Origin: Microbacterium sp. 1.5R
GTDB lineage: Bacteria > Actinomycetota > Actinomycetes > Actinomycetales > Microbacteriaceae
Reading direction: 5' to 3'
Assembly: GCF_001889265.1 (NCBI RefSeq)
Contig: NZ_CP018151.1
Coordinates: 1 to 64,000, forward strand
Length of the DNA stretch: 64,000 bases
Positions 31,240-39,054 of this stretch are shown here, one piece after another. The first letter of the stretch is position 1. Every line of letters begins with the position of its first letter. The notes under the pieces are model-generated. The model saw only the letters and a program-made list of their open reading frames with translations. It did not search any database and was not told where the DNA came from. The position numbers and the translations under genes are program-made.

Positions 31240-31269
31240 GTGGTGCCGGGGTTGCAGCCCCGGCACCAC
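31240..31269 (+). promoter_or_regulatory. Leader hairpin upstream of the 31310-31946 cassette
   Basis: GTGGTGCCGGGG (31240-31251) pairs perfectly with CCCCGGCACCAC (31258-31269) across a TTGCAG loop, starting about ten bases after the predicted transcription start. A second CACCAC at 31281-31286 could compete for the left arm. It could be an attenuator, a stabiliser or an effector-responsive leader. Confidence 0.45.
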
Positions 31270-31309
31270 TGTCCGTGAGACACCACCATCCCTGACTGAG
31301 GAGGCTCGC

Positions 31310-31603
31310 ATGAGTCACGAACACGCCCCAGAGTACCCACGCCAGACGCCCTCCATGGAGAAGTCCCTCGGACGGGAGGGGCGCGAGCGCATCATCCGCC
31401 AGGCGCTCGAGCGCATCGACGGGGCGCCCGCGCCGACGGTCGACATGATGCAGGCGGCGATGGGGACGGAGTCACAGATCCGCCTCGTGCACGACGTCAT
31501 CCGCGCCTACCTCGACGAGCACCGGTTCACCGACACGAAGGACTGGGCTCAGAGCCTTCGCGAACGATCGTCGCGCAGCGATCAGAAGGCGGAGGCGGTC
31601 TGA
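31310..31603 (+). CDS. Hypothetical protein, 97 aa
   Basis: I do not recognise the family. The sequence is hydrophilic and mainly helical (LGREGRERIIRQALERIDG; QIRLVHDVIRAYLDEH), with a charged tail. The ATG has a strong GAGGAGG site at 31299-31304. The next gene follows after one base, so the two form a cassette downstream of the AT-rich operator and leader hairpin. Confidence 0.7.
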   Translation: MSHEHAPEYPRQTPSMEKSLGREGRERIIRQALERIDGAPAPTVDMMQAAMGTESQIRLVHDVIRAYLDEHRFTDTKDWAQSLRERSSRSDQKAEAV

Positions 31604-31604
31604 G

Positions 31605-31946
31605 ATGCGAATCGACTCGATCATGCCTCTCTCCCTGTCTGCCTTCGCACAGCACGAGGCCGTGCAGCGCATCACACCCGCCGACCTGTTCGCCACTCCT
31701 CCTCGACTGACCGACTCGGGTCGTTTCGTCGGGCGGGTGGACTCGGGTGGTCTCGGCAGCCCGCGCTACTTCGTCGGGGAGTACCGCGACGGGGCGATGC
31801 CGAGCGCGCTCGTGCTCGAGTACGGCGCCGCGTCCGCCGGCGACGGGCGAGCGACCCGGGTGTGGAGCCTGGCCGACCGGCGGGGCACCACGCCCGACTA
31901 CCGCCTCATCCACGACGACTCCTCCCGGGGGTATGTCACTGTGTGA
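31605..31946 (+). CDS. Hypothetical protein, 113 aa
   Basis: This is the second gene of the cassette, one base after its partner. It has a helical start (LSAFAQHEAVQRITPADLF) and a beta-rich remainder with an RYFVGEYRDG strand and several aromatic residues. There is no membrane segment and no recognised motif. Separate but adjacent synthesis suggests the two products act together. Confidence 0.65.
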   Translation: MRIDSIMPLSLSAFAQHEAVQRITPADLFATPPRLTDSGRFVGRVDSGGLGSPRYFVGEYRDGAMPSALVLEYGAASAGDGRATRVWSLADRRGTTPDYRLIHDDSSRGYVTV

Positions 31947-32028
31947 GCGACCGGGCTCACAGCACCCTCGCAGGACTCGCCGCCTCCACGTGTTGGCGCT
32001 CAGGCCCCACTCGTGATGGTGTGAGCAG

Positions 32029-33453
32029 GTGAGATCGCCAGCTTCCCCCCACAGCGACGACCAGAACGACGTCACGTCAGGCTCCGAACCCGCGTCTCGA
32101 CCACGTCGTCGGCGCGGTCGAGTGATCGGCTGGATCAGCGTCGCCGTCGTGGCCGCCCTTGTCGCCGTGGGCGCCATCGCCTACGGGCAGCTGCAGGGCA
32201 ACGTCACCACGGCGCCCATCCGCTCGGACGACGGTGAGAGTGAGCCCGAGCTCGCGACGGGCGATCTGAACATCCTGCTGCTCGGGTCCGATTCCCGGGC
32301 GCTCGAGTCCGAGGGCTTCGGCGAAGACGACGGCACCGAGCGCAGCGACGCGATGGTGATCGCTCACATCTCGAGTGACAACACCCGCATCGACGCCGTG
32401 CAGCTTCCGCGCGACACCGTCGGCGACCTGCCGGCGTGCGACGACAACGGGCGCGGGTCGTATGGCGGCGGCTGGGGGATGCTGAACTCGGCACTGCAGT
32501 ACGGCCCGGCCTGCTCCGTCGCGGCGGTCGAGCAGCTGACCGGTCTCGCGATAGACCACTTCGTGCAGATGGACTTCGAGGGATTCATCGGCATGGTCGA
32601 CGCGATGGGCGGCATCGATGTGTGCCTGCCGGAGCCGCTGCAGGACGGGCACGCACGCCTCGACCTGCCCGCCGGCCCCCAGTCGATCAACGGCGACCAG
32701 GCACTCGCACTCGCTCGCACGCGCCATGCGCTCGCCCAGGAGAGCGACATCGCCCGCCTCGGGCACCAGCAGATGGTGCTCTCGGCGATCGTGCAGAAGG
32801 CCACCAAGTCCGCCGTGCTCGTGCGCCCCGACCGGCTCTACGCGTTCCTCGATGCCGTGACCTCGTCGATGACCGTCGACCCCGGTCTCGGAGCCCTGAC
32901 CGATCTCGCCGGCCTCGCCGCGCGGGTCGCGAATGTTCCGCTCAGCAGCGTCACATTCCTCACCATGCCGACGACCGAGGCCCCGGAGGACCCCAATCGC
33001 GTCGTGCCGACCGCGGACGCCGACGTCATCTTCCGGGCGCTGATCGACGACGTGCCGATCGTGCTCACCACCGACGAGGTGCAGCCCGAGGCGCCGGTGC
33101 GCACCGCGCCCGTGCAGATCCTCAACGGTGCCGGTGTCAGCGGTCTGGCGTCCCGCGTCTCCGATGACGCGACGGGCTACGGATACACCGTCGCCGGCAT
33201 CGCCAATGCCGACCCGGTCGACCTCACGACCATCACGGCCGCAGACACCCCTGACGCCCAGCAGACGGCGCAGGCGCTCGCCGCAGAGCTCGGCATCCAG
33301 GTCGTCGTCCAGGTCGGAGACGTCGACGGCGTGCAGCTGCTGCTCGGCGCCGACTACGAAGCACTCACCTCGCAGCCCCGCGCCACCCCGGTGCCACCGC
33401 GGCCGGTGGATGCGGTGAACCGCAGCGCCGACACCGACCTCTGCGCCGCCTGA
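32029..33453 (+). CDS. LytR-CpsA-Psr family wall glycopolymer ligase
   Basis: The product is 474 aa. An Arg-rich cytoplasmic head is followed by one transmembrane helix (about 33-53) and an extracellular LCP catalytic domain (about 80-290; motifs ILLLGSDSR, RSDAMVIAHIS, QLPRDT). It ends with a LytR_C domain (about 360-445, VQILNGAGVSGLASRV). LCP enzymes attach teichoic-acid-like or other polymers to peptidoglycan. The start is a GTG at 32029 with only AGCAGG-like sequence upstream, so the exact start is uncertain. Confidence 0.9.
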   Translation: MRSPASPHSDDQNDVTSGSEPASRPRRRRGRVIGWISVAVVAALVAVGAIAYGQLQGNVTTAPIRSDDGESEPELATGDLNILLLGSDSRALESEGFGEDDGTERSDAMVIAHISSDNTRIDAVQLPRDTVGDLPACDDNGRGSYGGGWGMLNSALQYGPACSVAAVEQLTGLAIDHFVQMDFEGFIGMVDAMGGIDVCLPEPLQDGHARLDLPAGPQSINGDQALALARTRHALAQESDIARLGHQQMVLSAIVQKATKSAVLVRPDRLYAFLDAVTSSMTVDPGLGALTDLAGLAARVANVPLSSVTFLTMPTTEAPEDPNRVVPTADADVIFRALIDDVPIVLTTDEVQPEAPVRTAPVQILNGAGVSGLASRVSDDATGYGYTVAGIANADPVDLTTITAADTPDAQQTAQALAAELGIQVVVQVGDVDGVQLLLGADYEALTSQPRATPVPPRPVDAVNRSADTDLCAA

Positions 33454-33495
33454 GGCGCGCCGATCACGCCTCCGTGGCGTGCGCGGTGTACGACG

Positions 33496-33514
33496 ACTTT
33501 CCATATTGGAAAGT
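33496..33514. promoter_or_regulatory. 19-bp palindromic operator upstream of the siderophore-interacting gene
   Basis: ACTTTCCA (33496-33503) and TGGAAAGT (33507-33514) are perfect inverted arms around TAT, 67 bases before the start codon. The dyad and AT-rich core are typical of winged-helix repressor sites. No regulator gene lies beside it. It does not resemble the TTAGG-type iron box expected for DtxR/IdeR. Confidence 0.6.
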
Positions 33515-33580
33515 GGCCCGGGTCACCGAACAGGACCGGCAGACTGGAGAGGACTTCCTTCCTCTTCGTCAGGAGACGCA

Positions 33581-34378
33581 ATGCCGGAACAGCCTCGCCG
33601 AGCCCCCAGCCAAGCCGTGCTCAGCGTGCAGCAGGTCGAGCAGGTCAGCCCCGACCTCGTGCGCATCACGGCCGGAGGCGACGGGTACGAGGCCTTCACC
33701 GACAACGTCTACACCGACAAGTACGTCAAGATCCTCTTCGCCGATCCTCGCCACGGGCTCACCCCTCCCTACGATCTCGCTCAGCTGCGGGAGCACAGCC
33801 CCGAGAAGCTGCCCACTCCGCGCACATACACGGTGCGAGCAGCGGATGCCGAGCGCCAGCGTCTCGTCATCGACTTCGTCGTGCACGGCGATGAGGGTGT
33901 CGCCGGTCCGTGGGCTCGACGTGCACAGGTCGGGGACACGCTGGTCGTCAGCGGCGCGGGCGGCGGCTACCTGCCCGAGCCGGGAGCGCCGTGGCATCTG
34001 CTCATCGGCGACCACACCGCGCTCCCGGCGATCTCGTCGGCCCTCGAGGCGATGGACTCGGATGCCGTCGGGCACGTCATCCTCACCGTCGCCGACCCCG
34101 GCGACCGCATCCTTCCCGATGCTCCATCCGGAGTGGCGGTGCGATGGACTGAGTCCGATGACGAGCTGCTGGCCGTCCTCGCAGAGCTGGCCTGGTCGGA
34201 CGGGCACCCCAGTGTGTTCGCGCACGGGGAGCGCGGAACCATCAAGGCCGTTCGGGCCCTGCTGAAGCAGCGCGAGGTGCCCAGAGAGTCGTTGTCGATC
34301 TCCGCCTACTGGGCGCGAGGCCGCGCGGAGGACCAGTTCCAGGCCGAGAAGCGGGAGCCCATCGGTCAGATCGAGTAG
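33581..34378 (+). CDS. Siderophore-interacting FAD-binding reductase
   Basis: The product is 265 aa of the SIP/ViuB family: an FAD-binding domain (about 15-130, with the RTYTVR motif) and a C-terminal NAD(P)H-binding domain (about 140-260). It reduces ferric siderophore complexes to release iron in the cytoplasm. The ATG at 33581 has AGGAG ten bases upstream. A longer reading frame lacks an RBS. It has no siderophore transporter next to it and carries a 19-bp palindrome in its promoter region. Confidence 0.9.
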   Translation: MPEQPRRAPSQAVLSVQQVEQVSPDLVRITAGGDGYEAFTDNVYTDKYVKILFADPRHGLTPPYDLAQLREHSPEKLPTPRTYTVRAADAERQRLVIDFVVHGDEGVAGPWARRAQVGDTLVVSGAGGGYLPEPGAPWHLLIGDHTALPAISSALEAMDSDAVGHVILTVADPGDRILPDAPSGVAVRWTESDDELLAVLAELAWSDGHPSVFAHGERGTIKAVRALLKQREVPRESLSISAYWARGRAEDQFQAEKREPIGQIE

Positions 34379-34392
34379 GCGCCGAAGCGCGG

Positions 34393-35382
34393 TCAGAAGC
34401 CCTCGGGATCCCGCGGCGTGTAGGCGCCCTCCAGCTCGGCGAGCTCGGCGGCCTCGAGTCGGATGCTGACGGCTGCGACCGCATCGTCGATGTGAACGGC
34501 CTTGGTCGCGCCGACGATCGGGGCGGTCACCGCCGACTGCTGGGCGACCCACGCGAGGGCGATCTGAGCCCGGGAGACGCCGCGTCCCTCGGCGACGCGA
34601 GCCACCGCATCCACGATCGCCCGATTCGACTCGTCTTCGCGGCGGTAGAGCGTCGCGCCGAAGGCATCGGTCGCCGTGCGCGTGGTCGCCTCATTCCAGT
34701 CCCGCGTGAGCCTGCCGCGCGCCAGCGGCGACCAGGGCAGCACGCCGACGCCCGAGTCGAGGCAGAACGGGTGCATCTCCCGCTCCTCCTCGCGCTGCAG
34801 CAGGTTGTACTGATCCTGCATCGAGACGAAGCGCGTCCAGCCGTTCTGCGCAGCGACGCCCTGGGCCTTGGCGAACTGCCACGCCCACATCGATGATGCG
34901 CCGATGTAGCGAGCCTTGCCCGAGCGGACGACGTCGTGCAGCGCCTCCATGGTCTCTTCGATCGGCGTCTCGGGGTCCCACCGGTGGATCTGGTAAAGAT
35001 CGACATACTCGGTGCCGAGGCGCGTCAAGCTCGCGTCGATGCCCGACAGGATGTGCCCGCGGCTGAGTCCGGCCTGATTCGCGCCCGGGCCCATGCACCC
35101 GTGCACCTTCGTCGCGAGCACGATCTCGTCGCGGCGCGCGAAGTCCTTGAGTGCACGGCCGACGAATTCCTCGCTCGTGCCGTCGGAGTACACGTCGGCG
35201 GTGTCGAACGTCGTGATTCCTGCCTCGAGAGCCTGCGCGATCAGCGGGCGGCTCGCTTCCTCATCGAGCGACCATCCGTGTGCGCCGCGGTCCGGTGCGC
35301 CGAAGCTCATGCATCCGAGCACCACCTTCGAGATCTTCACTCCGGAACGGCCGAGCCTGACGCTGTCTGCTGTGTCGAGCAT
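34393..35382 (-). CDS. Aldo/keto reductase (YajO/AKR11-like)
   Basis: The product is 329 aa of an NADP-dependent TIM barrel. The catalytic tetrad is Asp in FDTADVYSDG, Tyr in the same segment, Lys in LATKV and His in LYQIHRW. The C-terminal NADP-binding segment is IVGATKAVHIDDAV. It reduces carbonyl compounds. The physiological substrate is unknown. GAGGGAGA precedes the ATG. It converges with the siderophore-interacting gene at a 14-base gap. Confidence 0.9.
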   Translation of the reverse strand: MLDTADSVRLGRSGVKISKVVLGCMSFGAPDRGAHGWSLDEEASRPLIAQALEAGITTFDTADVYSDGTSEEFVGRALKDFARRDEIVLATKVHGCMGPGANQAGLSRGHILSGIDASLTRLGTEYVDLYQIHRWDPETPIEETMEALHDVVRSGKARYIGASSMWAWQFAKAQGVAAQNGWTRFVSMQDQYNLLQREEEREMHPFCLDSGVGVLPWSPLARGRLTRDWNEATTRTATDAFGATLYRREDESNRAIVDAVARVAEGRGVSRAQIALAWVAQQSAVTAPIVGATKAVHIDDAVAAVSIRLEAAELAELEGAYTPRDPEGF

Positions 35383-35597
35383 CCGAGATCTCCCTCGAGT
35401 CGTGGTCTGCGATCGATGCTCTCACGGTCACGCGCGGTGCGGGGTGGTCGATCCCGCCGAATCGGCTCGGCCTGTGACGTCACCCGTCGGGATCGGGGCG
35501 GGAATGATCCTCGCCCTCCGCCGGGCTGTCAACCGCCCTGCGCTCGCCGCGGATCGGACGCATCATGAGAGCTCGGACACCAACCCTGGAGGGCATC

Positions 35598-35834
35598 ATG
35601 TCGAACATCGACGCTTTCGCGAACAGCTTCCCGCCGGACATGCCCGGCATCCCCCGAGTCGACGACTTCTCGGACGGCACCTTCCCCACCGATACCGACC
35701 AGCCCGAGACCCAGGGCGACGACCCCGTCGACGCCGAGCTGGGCGACGACGGACAGGGTGACCTGGCTCCGGAGGACGAGGTTCTGCAGCACAGCGGCGA
35801 CGCGCCGACCGACCTGCGGGACGGCACCGAGTGA
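35598..35834 (+). CDS. Small acidic hypothetical protein, 78 aa
   Basis: The chain is rich in Asp, Glu, Pro and Gly, with little predicted order apart from the first 15 residues (MSNIDAFANSFPPDM). I do not recognise the family. The ATG has GGAGGG upstream, which fixes the start over an upstream in-frame ATG. Its stop overlaps the GTG of the next gene by four bases. Confidence 0.65.
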   Translation: MSNIDAFANSFPPDMPGIPRVDDFSDGTFPTDTDQPETQGDDPVDAELGDDGQGDLAPEDEVLQHSGDAPTDLRDGTE

Positions 35835-36085
35835 GCGGCCGCGGCGAGGAGTCCGGTCAGGATCTCGGCGGTGCAGAACCCTCCGAGGAGGGGATCGCCG
35901 CGCTGATCGAAGACCGCAACGCGGACGACCCCGACCAGGTCGGAGAGACTCCCGCCGGAAACGCGGGCGCCGACTCGGGCGGTTCCGGTGCGGTGCGCGT
36001 CGACCCGTCGTCGGAGTCATCCGTGCAGGACGAGTCCATCCACAACGACGAACCGGGTATCGGAACGCGACGCTCGGGCGACTGA
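35831..36085 (+). CDS. Small acidic hypothetical protein, 84 aa
   Basis: This is another strongly acidic, Gly/Ser-rich protein (PSEEGIAALIEDRNADDPDQ...), probably disordered. It is coupled to the preceding gene by a GTGA overlap. The function is unknown. Similar paired acidic proteins are common in Microbacteriaceae as far as I recall, but nothing is established. A large nested inverted repeat lies just downstream. Confidence 0.6.
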   Translation: MSGRGEESGQDLGGAEPSEEGIAALIEDRNADDPDQVGETPAGNAGADSGGSGAVRVDPSSESSVQDESIHNDEPGIGTRRSGD

Positions 36086-36113
36086 CCGTCGCCATCTGTG
36101 CGACGACCGCAGT

Positions 36114-36180
36114 GAAGGAGATCTCTCTCGACGAAGGGTGAGCCGTCGGCATCCGTCCTTCGTACTGCGAGATCTCCTTC
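36114..36180. repeat. Nested inverted repeat between the acidic pair and arr
   Basis: The outer arms GAAGGAGATCTC (36114-36125) and GAGATCTCCTTC (36169-36180) are perfect over 12 bp. Inside them, ACGAAGG (36131-36137) and CCTTCGT (36157-36163) pair over 7 bp, with symmetric five-base internal loops. It ends 34 bases before the likely arr start and abuts the presumed -35 region. It could terminate the upstream operon or control arr. Confidence 0.65.
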
Positions 36181-36213
36181 CCTGCATGTGCGCGCAGTCA
36201 TAGGATGCTGCGG

Positions 36214-36624
36214 GTGAGCGACGCACTGGATGACGGCCCCTTCTTCCACGGCACCAAGGCAGACCTGCGACCGGGCGACCTGCTGACCGCCGGATATCCG
36301 TCGAACTACCGGCCCGAGATCGTGATGAACCACATCTACTTCACCGCCGTGGCCGACGGTGCGGGACTCGCCGCCGAGCTCGCGCCGGGTGATCGCGAGC
36401 CGCGGGTCTACGAGGTCGAGCCGACCGGGGACTTCGAGAACGACCCGAATGTGACCGACAAGAAGTTCCCCGGCAATCCGACCCGTTCCTATCGCAGCGC
36501 GGAGCCGCTGAGGGTCGTCCGCGAGGTGCTCGACTGGACCCGCCTCTCGGCCGAGGCGCTCGCCGCATGGCGCGAACGGCTCGCGGCGCTGCACGCCGAC
36601 GACCGCGCGGAGATCATCAACTGA
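36214..36624 (+). CDS. arr: Rifampin ADP-ribosyltransferase Arr
   Basis: The product is 136 aa. Arr inactivates rifamycins by ADP-ribosylation with NAD+. The family is recognisable along the whole length: FFHGTKADLRPGDLL near the N-terminus, YRPEIVMNHIYFTA, and the characteristic FENDPNVTDKKFPGNPTRSY. The N-terminus is set at GTG 36214 because TAGGAT (36201-36206) lies seven bases upstream, which implies a leaderless mRNA. An ATG at 36205 overlaps that box and would add three residues. It appears to be chromosomal, without a mobile element nearby. Confidence 0.9.
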   Translation: MSDALDDGPFFHGTKADLRPGDLLTAGYPSNYRPEIVMNHIYFTAVADGAGLAAELAPGDREPRVYEVEPTGDFENDPNVTDKKFPGNPTRSYRSAEPLRVVREVLDWTRLSAEALAAWRERLAALHADDRAEIIN

Positions 36625-36642
36625 GCGCCGGCGCGGGGCGTC

Positions 36643-37404
36643 TCAGTGTCGGACGAACCGCCGGGCGAGCGATCCGAGGATGCGGTCGATGATCACGAAG
36701 ACGAAGCCGACCGCGACGAGAGCGACCGTGAGGGCGATGATCCACTGAGCGACGCCCGCGACCCCGAGCACGTCGACATCCATGAACGGGTAGGGATACG
36801 CCTGTCCTGGTGTGAACTCGCCGCCGAGCGCACCGTAGACGAAAGCCCAGGTCAGATACACGTAGGGGAGCAGTGTCCACAGCAGAGGATCGATCCACCG
36901 GAACGATCCCTTCGGCACGAAGACCAGCCAGTCGACGATCACCAGCACGGGCGTGATGATGTGGATCAGGTTGTCGGTGAGTGAGAAGATCTCGGCGTCG
37001 CCGTCGGCGAACCTCGAGGGAACGAGCACGATCAGGTAGATCAGCATGGTCACGGTGATCGCGAACATCACCGCTCCACTGCCGCGTGCGCTGGGCGTCG
37101 ATGTGCCGAACCGTCCGCGCTGACGCAGATCGCCGACCGTGCGGACGAGGAGGAGCACCACCCACGCGAGACACAGGAGGTTGCTGACCATCGTGTAGAA
37201 CAGCAGGGTCGTCCACGCCGGCTGACCGGTCAGGATGTCGGAGTGCCGGATGACACCGGTGAGGATGATGGCGAGCGCCACGACCCGGTAGACGAGTGCG
37301 GCCGGTCGGAAGTTCACCGCGGCGCGGGAGAACAACGGGGTGCGACGGGGCACGGACTCCGGGAGGGCGGAAGCCGTGGACAGGGAGGCGACGGCTTTGG
37401 ACAT
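36643..37404 (-). CDS. Pr6Pr-family six-helix membrane protein
   Basis: The product is 253 aa. Six hydrophobic segments follow a Ser/Pro-rich cytoplasmic head. Conserved polar positions within the helices (GVIRHSD, DNLIHIITPVLVIVDWL, YPFMDVDVLG) match the Pr6Pr family, whose role is not known to me. The ATG lies six bases after TAGCCT (rc of 37411-37416), giving it its own promoter even though it follows the catabolic operon in the same direction. Confidence 0.78.
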   Translation of the reverse strand: MSKAVASLSTASALPESVPRRTPLFSRAAVNFRPAALVYRVVALAIILTGVIRHSDILTGQPAWTTLLFYTMVSNLLCLAWVVLLLVRTVGDLRQRGRFGTSTPSARGSGAVMFAITVTMLIYLIVLVPSRFADGDAEIFSLTDNLIHIITPVLVIVDWLVFVPKGSFRWIDPLLWTLLPYVYLTWAFVYGALGGEFTPGQAYPYPFMDVDVLGVAGVAQWIIALTVALVAVGFVFVIIDRILGSLARRFVRH

Positions 37405-37444
37405 CCTTCGAGGCTACGCGTCCTGAGGCGGCGTCAACGCCGAT

Positions 37445-38404
37445 TCAGCGGCGCACCGGGTCGGAGCCGGCGTCGAGGAAGCGCTCGAGGTCGCGCAGAG
37501 TCGGTGCCGCCTCCCAGTCGCCGGGAACGAGGCAGGCCATGGCGCCGCAGGCATTCGCCCGGAGCAGGACCGCATCGACCGCCTGGCCGTCGAGCAGGGC
37601 GCTCAGATACCCGGCCACGAACGCATCGCCCGCACCGACCGTGTCGACCGGCTCGATCGTGAACCCCGGCGAGTCGACCACCGATCCGGCGGTGAGGACC
37701 GAGGCGCCGTCAGGTCCCTGCTTGAGCACGGTCGTCGCGCATCCGGCCTCCCGCAGGCGTTCCGCGGCATCCGCTGCCGAGGTGCCGGGATACAGGATGG
37801 CGAACTCCTCGTCGCCGCCGAAGACGATGTCGGCACGTTCCGCGAGTTCGCGCAGCACGGACCCGGCGACATCGGGCGACGCCAGCGCCGACCGGTAGTT
37901 GATGTCGAAGCTCACGATCGTTTCGGCTGCCCGAGCACGATCGATGGCTGAGTGGACGGCCGCCCGGGCCGTCTCGGACAGCAGCGGAGTGATCCCGGTG
38001 ATGTGCAGGAGCGACGCGTCCTCGACCCACCCGTCGGGCAGGTCCTCCGGTCGCAGCCGCGATCCGGCTGACGCCGCACGGTAATAGTGCACCGCGGTGG
38101 ATGCCGCAGACGGGCGCTCCTTCACCATGAGGCCGGTCGCGGCATCCGGGTCGACGATCGCGCGCACGTCGACGCCGTCACCGCGGATCTCTCGGACGAT
38201 GCGCTCGCCGAGGGAGTCGTCGCCGACGCGGCCCAGCCACGAGGTCGCGACTCCGAGTCGCGCGAGTCCGATCGCGACGTTGCTCTCAGCACCGCCGATG
38301 CCGAACGCCAACGAGTTCGCGTGACGCAGCGAGCCGATCTCGGTCGTGCGCACGAGCGCCATCGTCTCTCCGAGCGTGACGACGGACGGCGACGAGGTGG
38401 TCAC
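37445..38404 (-). CDS. kdgK: PfkB-family 2-keto-3-deoxygluconate kinase
   Basis: The product is 319 aa, a ribokinase fold with the PfkB N-terminal GGAESNVAIGLARLG motif and C-terminal DTVGAGDAFVAGYL, including the catalytic Asp. It probably phosphorylates KDG to KDPG with ATP. The assignment rests on its position beside KDPG aldolase and ManD. The GTG start overlaps the aldolase stop by four bases. It is the last gene of the catabolic operon. Confidence 0.85.
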   Translation of the reverse strand: MTTSSPSVVTLGETMALVRTTEIGSLRHANSLAFGIGGAESNVAIGLARLGVATSWLGRVGDDSLGERIVREIRGDGVDVRAIVDPDAATGLMVKERPSAASTAVHYYRAASAGSRLRPEDLPDGWVEDASLLHITGITPLLSETARAAVHSAIDRARAAETIVSFDINYRSALASPDVAGSVLRELAERADIVFGGDEEFAILYPGTSAADAAERLREAGCATTVLKQGPDGASVLTAGSVVDSPGFTIEPVDTVGAGDAFVAGYLSALLDGQAVDAVLLRANACGAMACLVPGDWEAAPTLRDLERFLDAGSDPVRR

Positions 38405-39054
38405 TCGGCGCTCCGCGCGCAGACGTCGACGAATGACGCGGCGCGCTCCCGCAGGGCATGCAGGTCACCGCCGGCGAACGCGTCGCCGAGCAGCGGCCCG
38501 CCGACACTCACCGCCACCGCACCGGCACGCAGCCACGCCTCGGCCCCGGCAAGATCGACTCCCCCCGAGGGCACGGCGACGAGGTCGGGGAAAGGGCCGC
38601 GCAGATCCTTCAGGTACGCGGGTCCGACCTGCCCCGCCGGGAACACCTTCACCGCGGATGCTCCGGCAGACCACGAGGCGAACAGCTCGGTCGGCGTGAG
38701 TCCGCCCGGGACGATCGGCACACCGGCATCCGTCGCCTGTGTGACGAAGTCGCGCGAGGTGATCGGGGTCACGATGTAGGCCGCCCCCACCTCGATCGCC
38801 CGTGCCAGGTCCACGGCGTTCGTGACGGTGCCGATGCCGAGGTCGATCGTGTCGCCGAACCGCGCGAGCAGGTGCGGGAAGTGCTCGAACGTGCCCGGTG
38901 TGGTCAGCGTCAGCTCGACGCTGCGGATGCCGGCATCGACGAGCACGTCGAGCACGGCGTCGTAGTCCTCCGCCCGCTTCGCGCGGGCGACGACGATCAG
39001 GCGCGAGTCGACCGTGCGCGGGGGGAGGGCGACCCGTCGCACCTCACCAGTCAT
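38401..39054 (-). CDS. eda: KDPG/KHG aldolase
   Basis: The product is 217 aa of a class I aldolase barrel. The Schiff-base Lys is in SAVKVFPA, the general-acid Glu in [10 protein letters not shown], and phosphate-binding elements in VPSGGV. It cleaves KDPG to pyruvate and glyceraldehyde-3-phosphate. It overlaps ManD by 11 bases and the kinase by four. The first 25 residues are variable. Confidence 0.9.
   Translation of the reverse strand: MTGEVRRVALPPRTVDSRLIVVARAKRAEDYDAVLDVLVDAGIRSVELTLTTPGTFEHFPHLLARFGDTIDLGIGTVTNAVDLARAIEVGAAYIVTPITSRDFVTQATDAGVPIVPGGLTPTELFASWSAGASAVKVFPAGQVGPAYLKDLRGPFPDLVAVPSGGVDLAGAEAWLRAGAVAVSVGGPLLGDAFAGGDLHALRERAASFVDVCARSAE

Noticed and set aside
35474..35483. 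GTGACGTCAC palindrome upstream of the acidic gene pair
   Set aside because: A short, CG-centred 10-bp palindrome that is easily found by chance at this base composition, with no promoter box in a telling position.
36114..36180. Rifamycin-associated element upstream of arr
   Set aside because: The known 19-base element begins GGGGCTTGCGG; the repeat here has unrelated arms, so I report it as an unexplained repeat.
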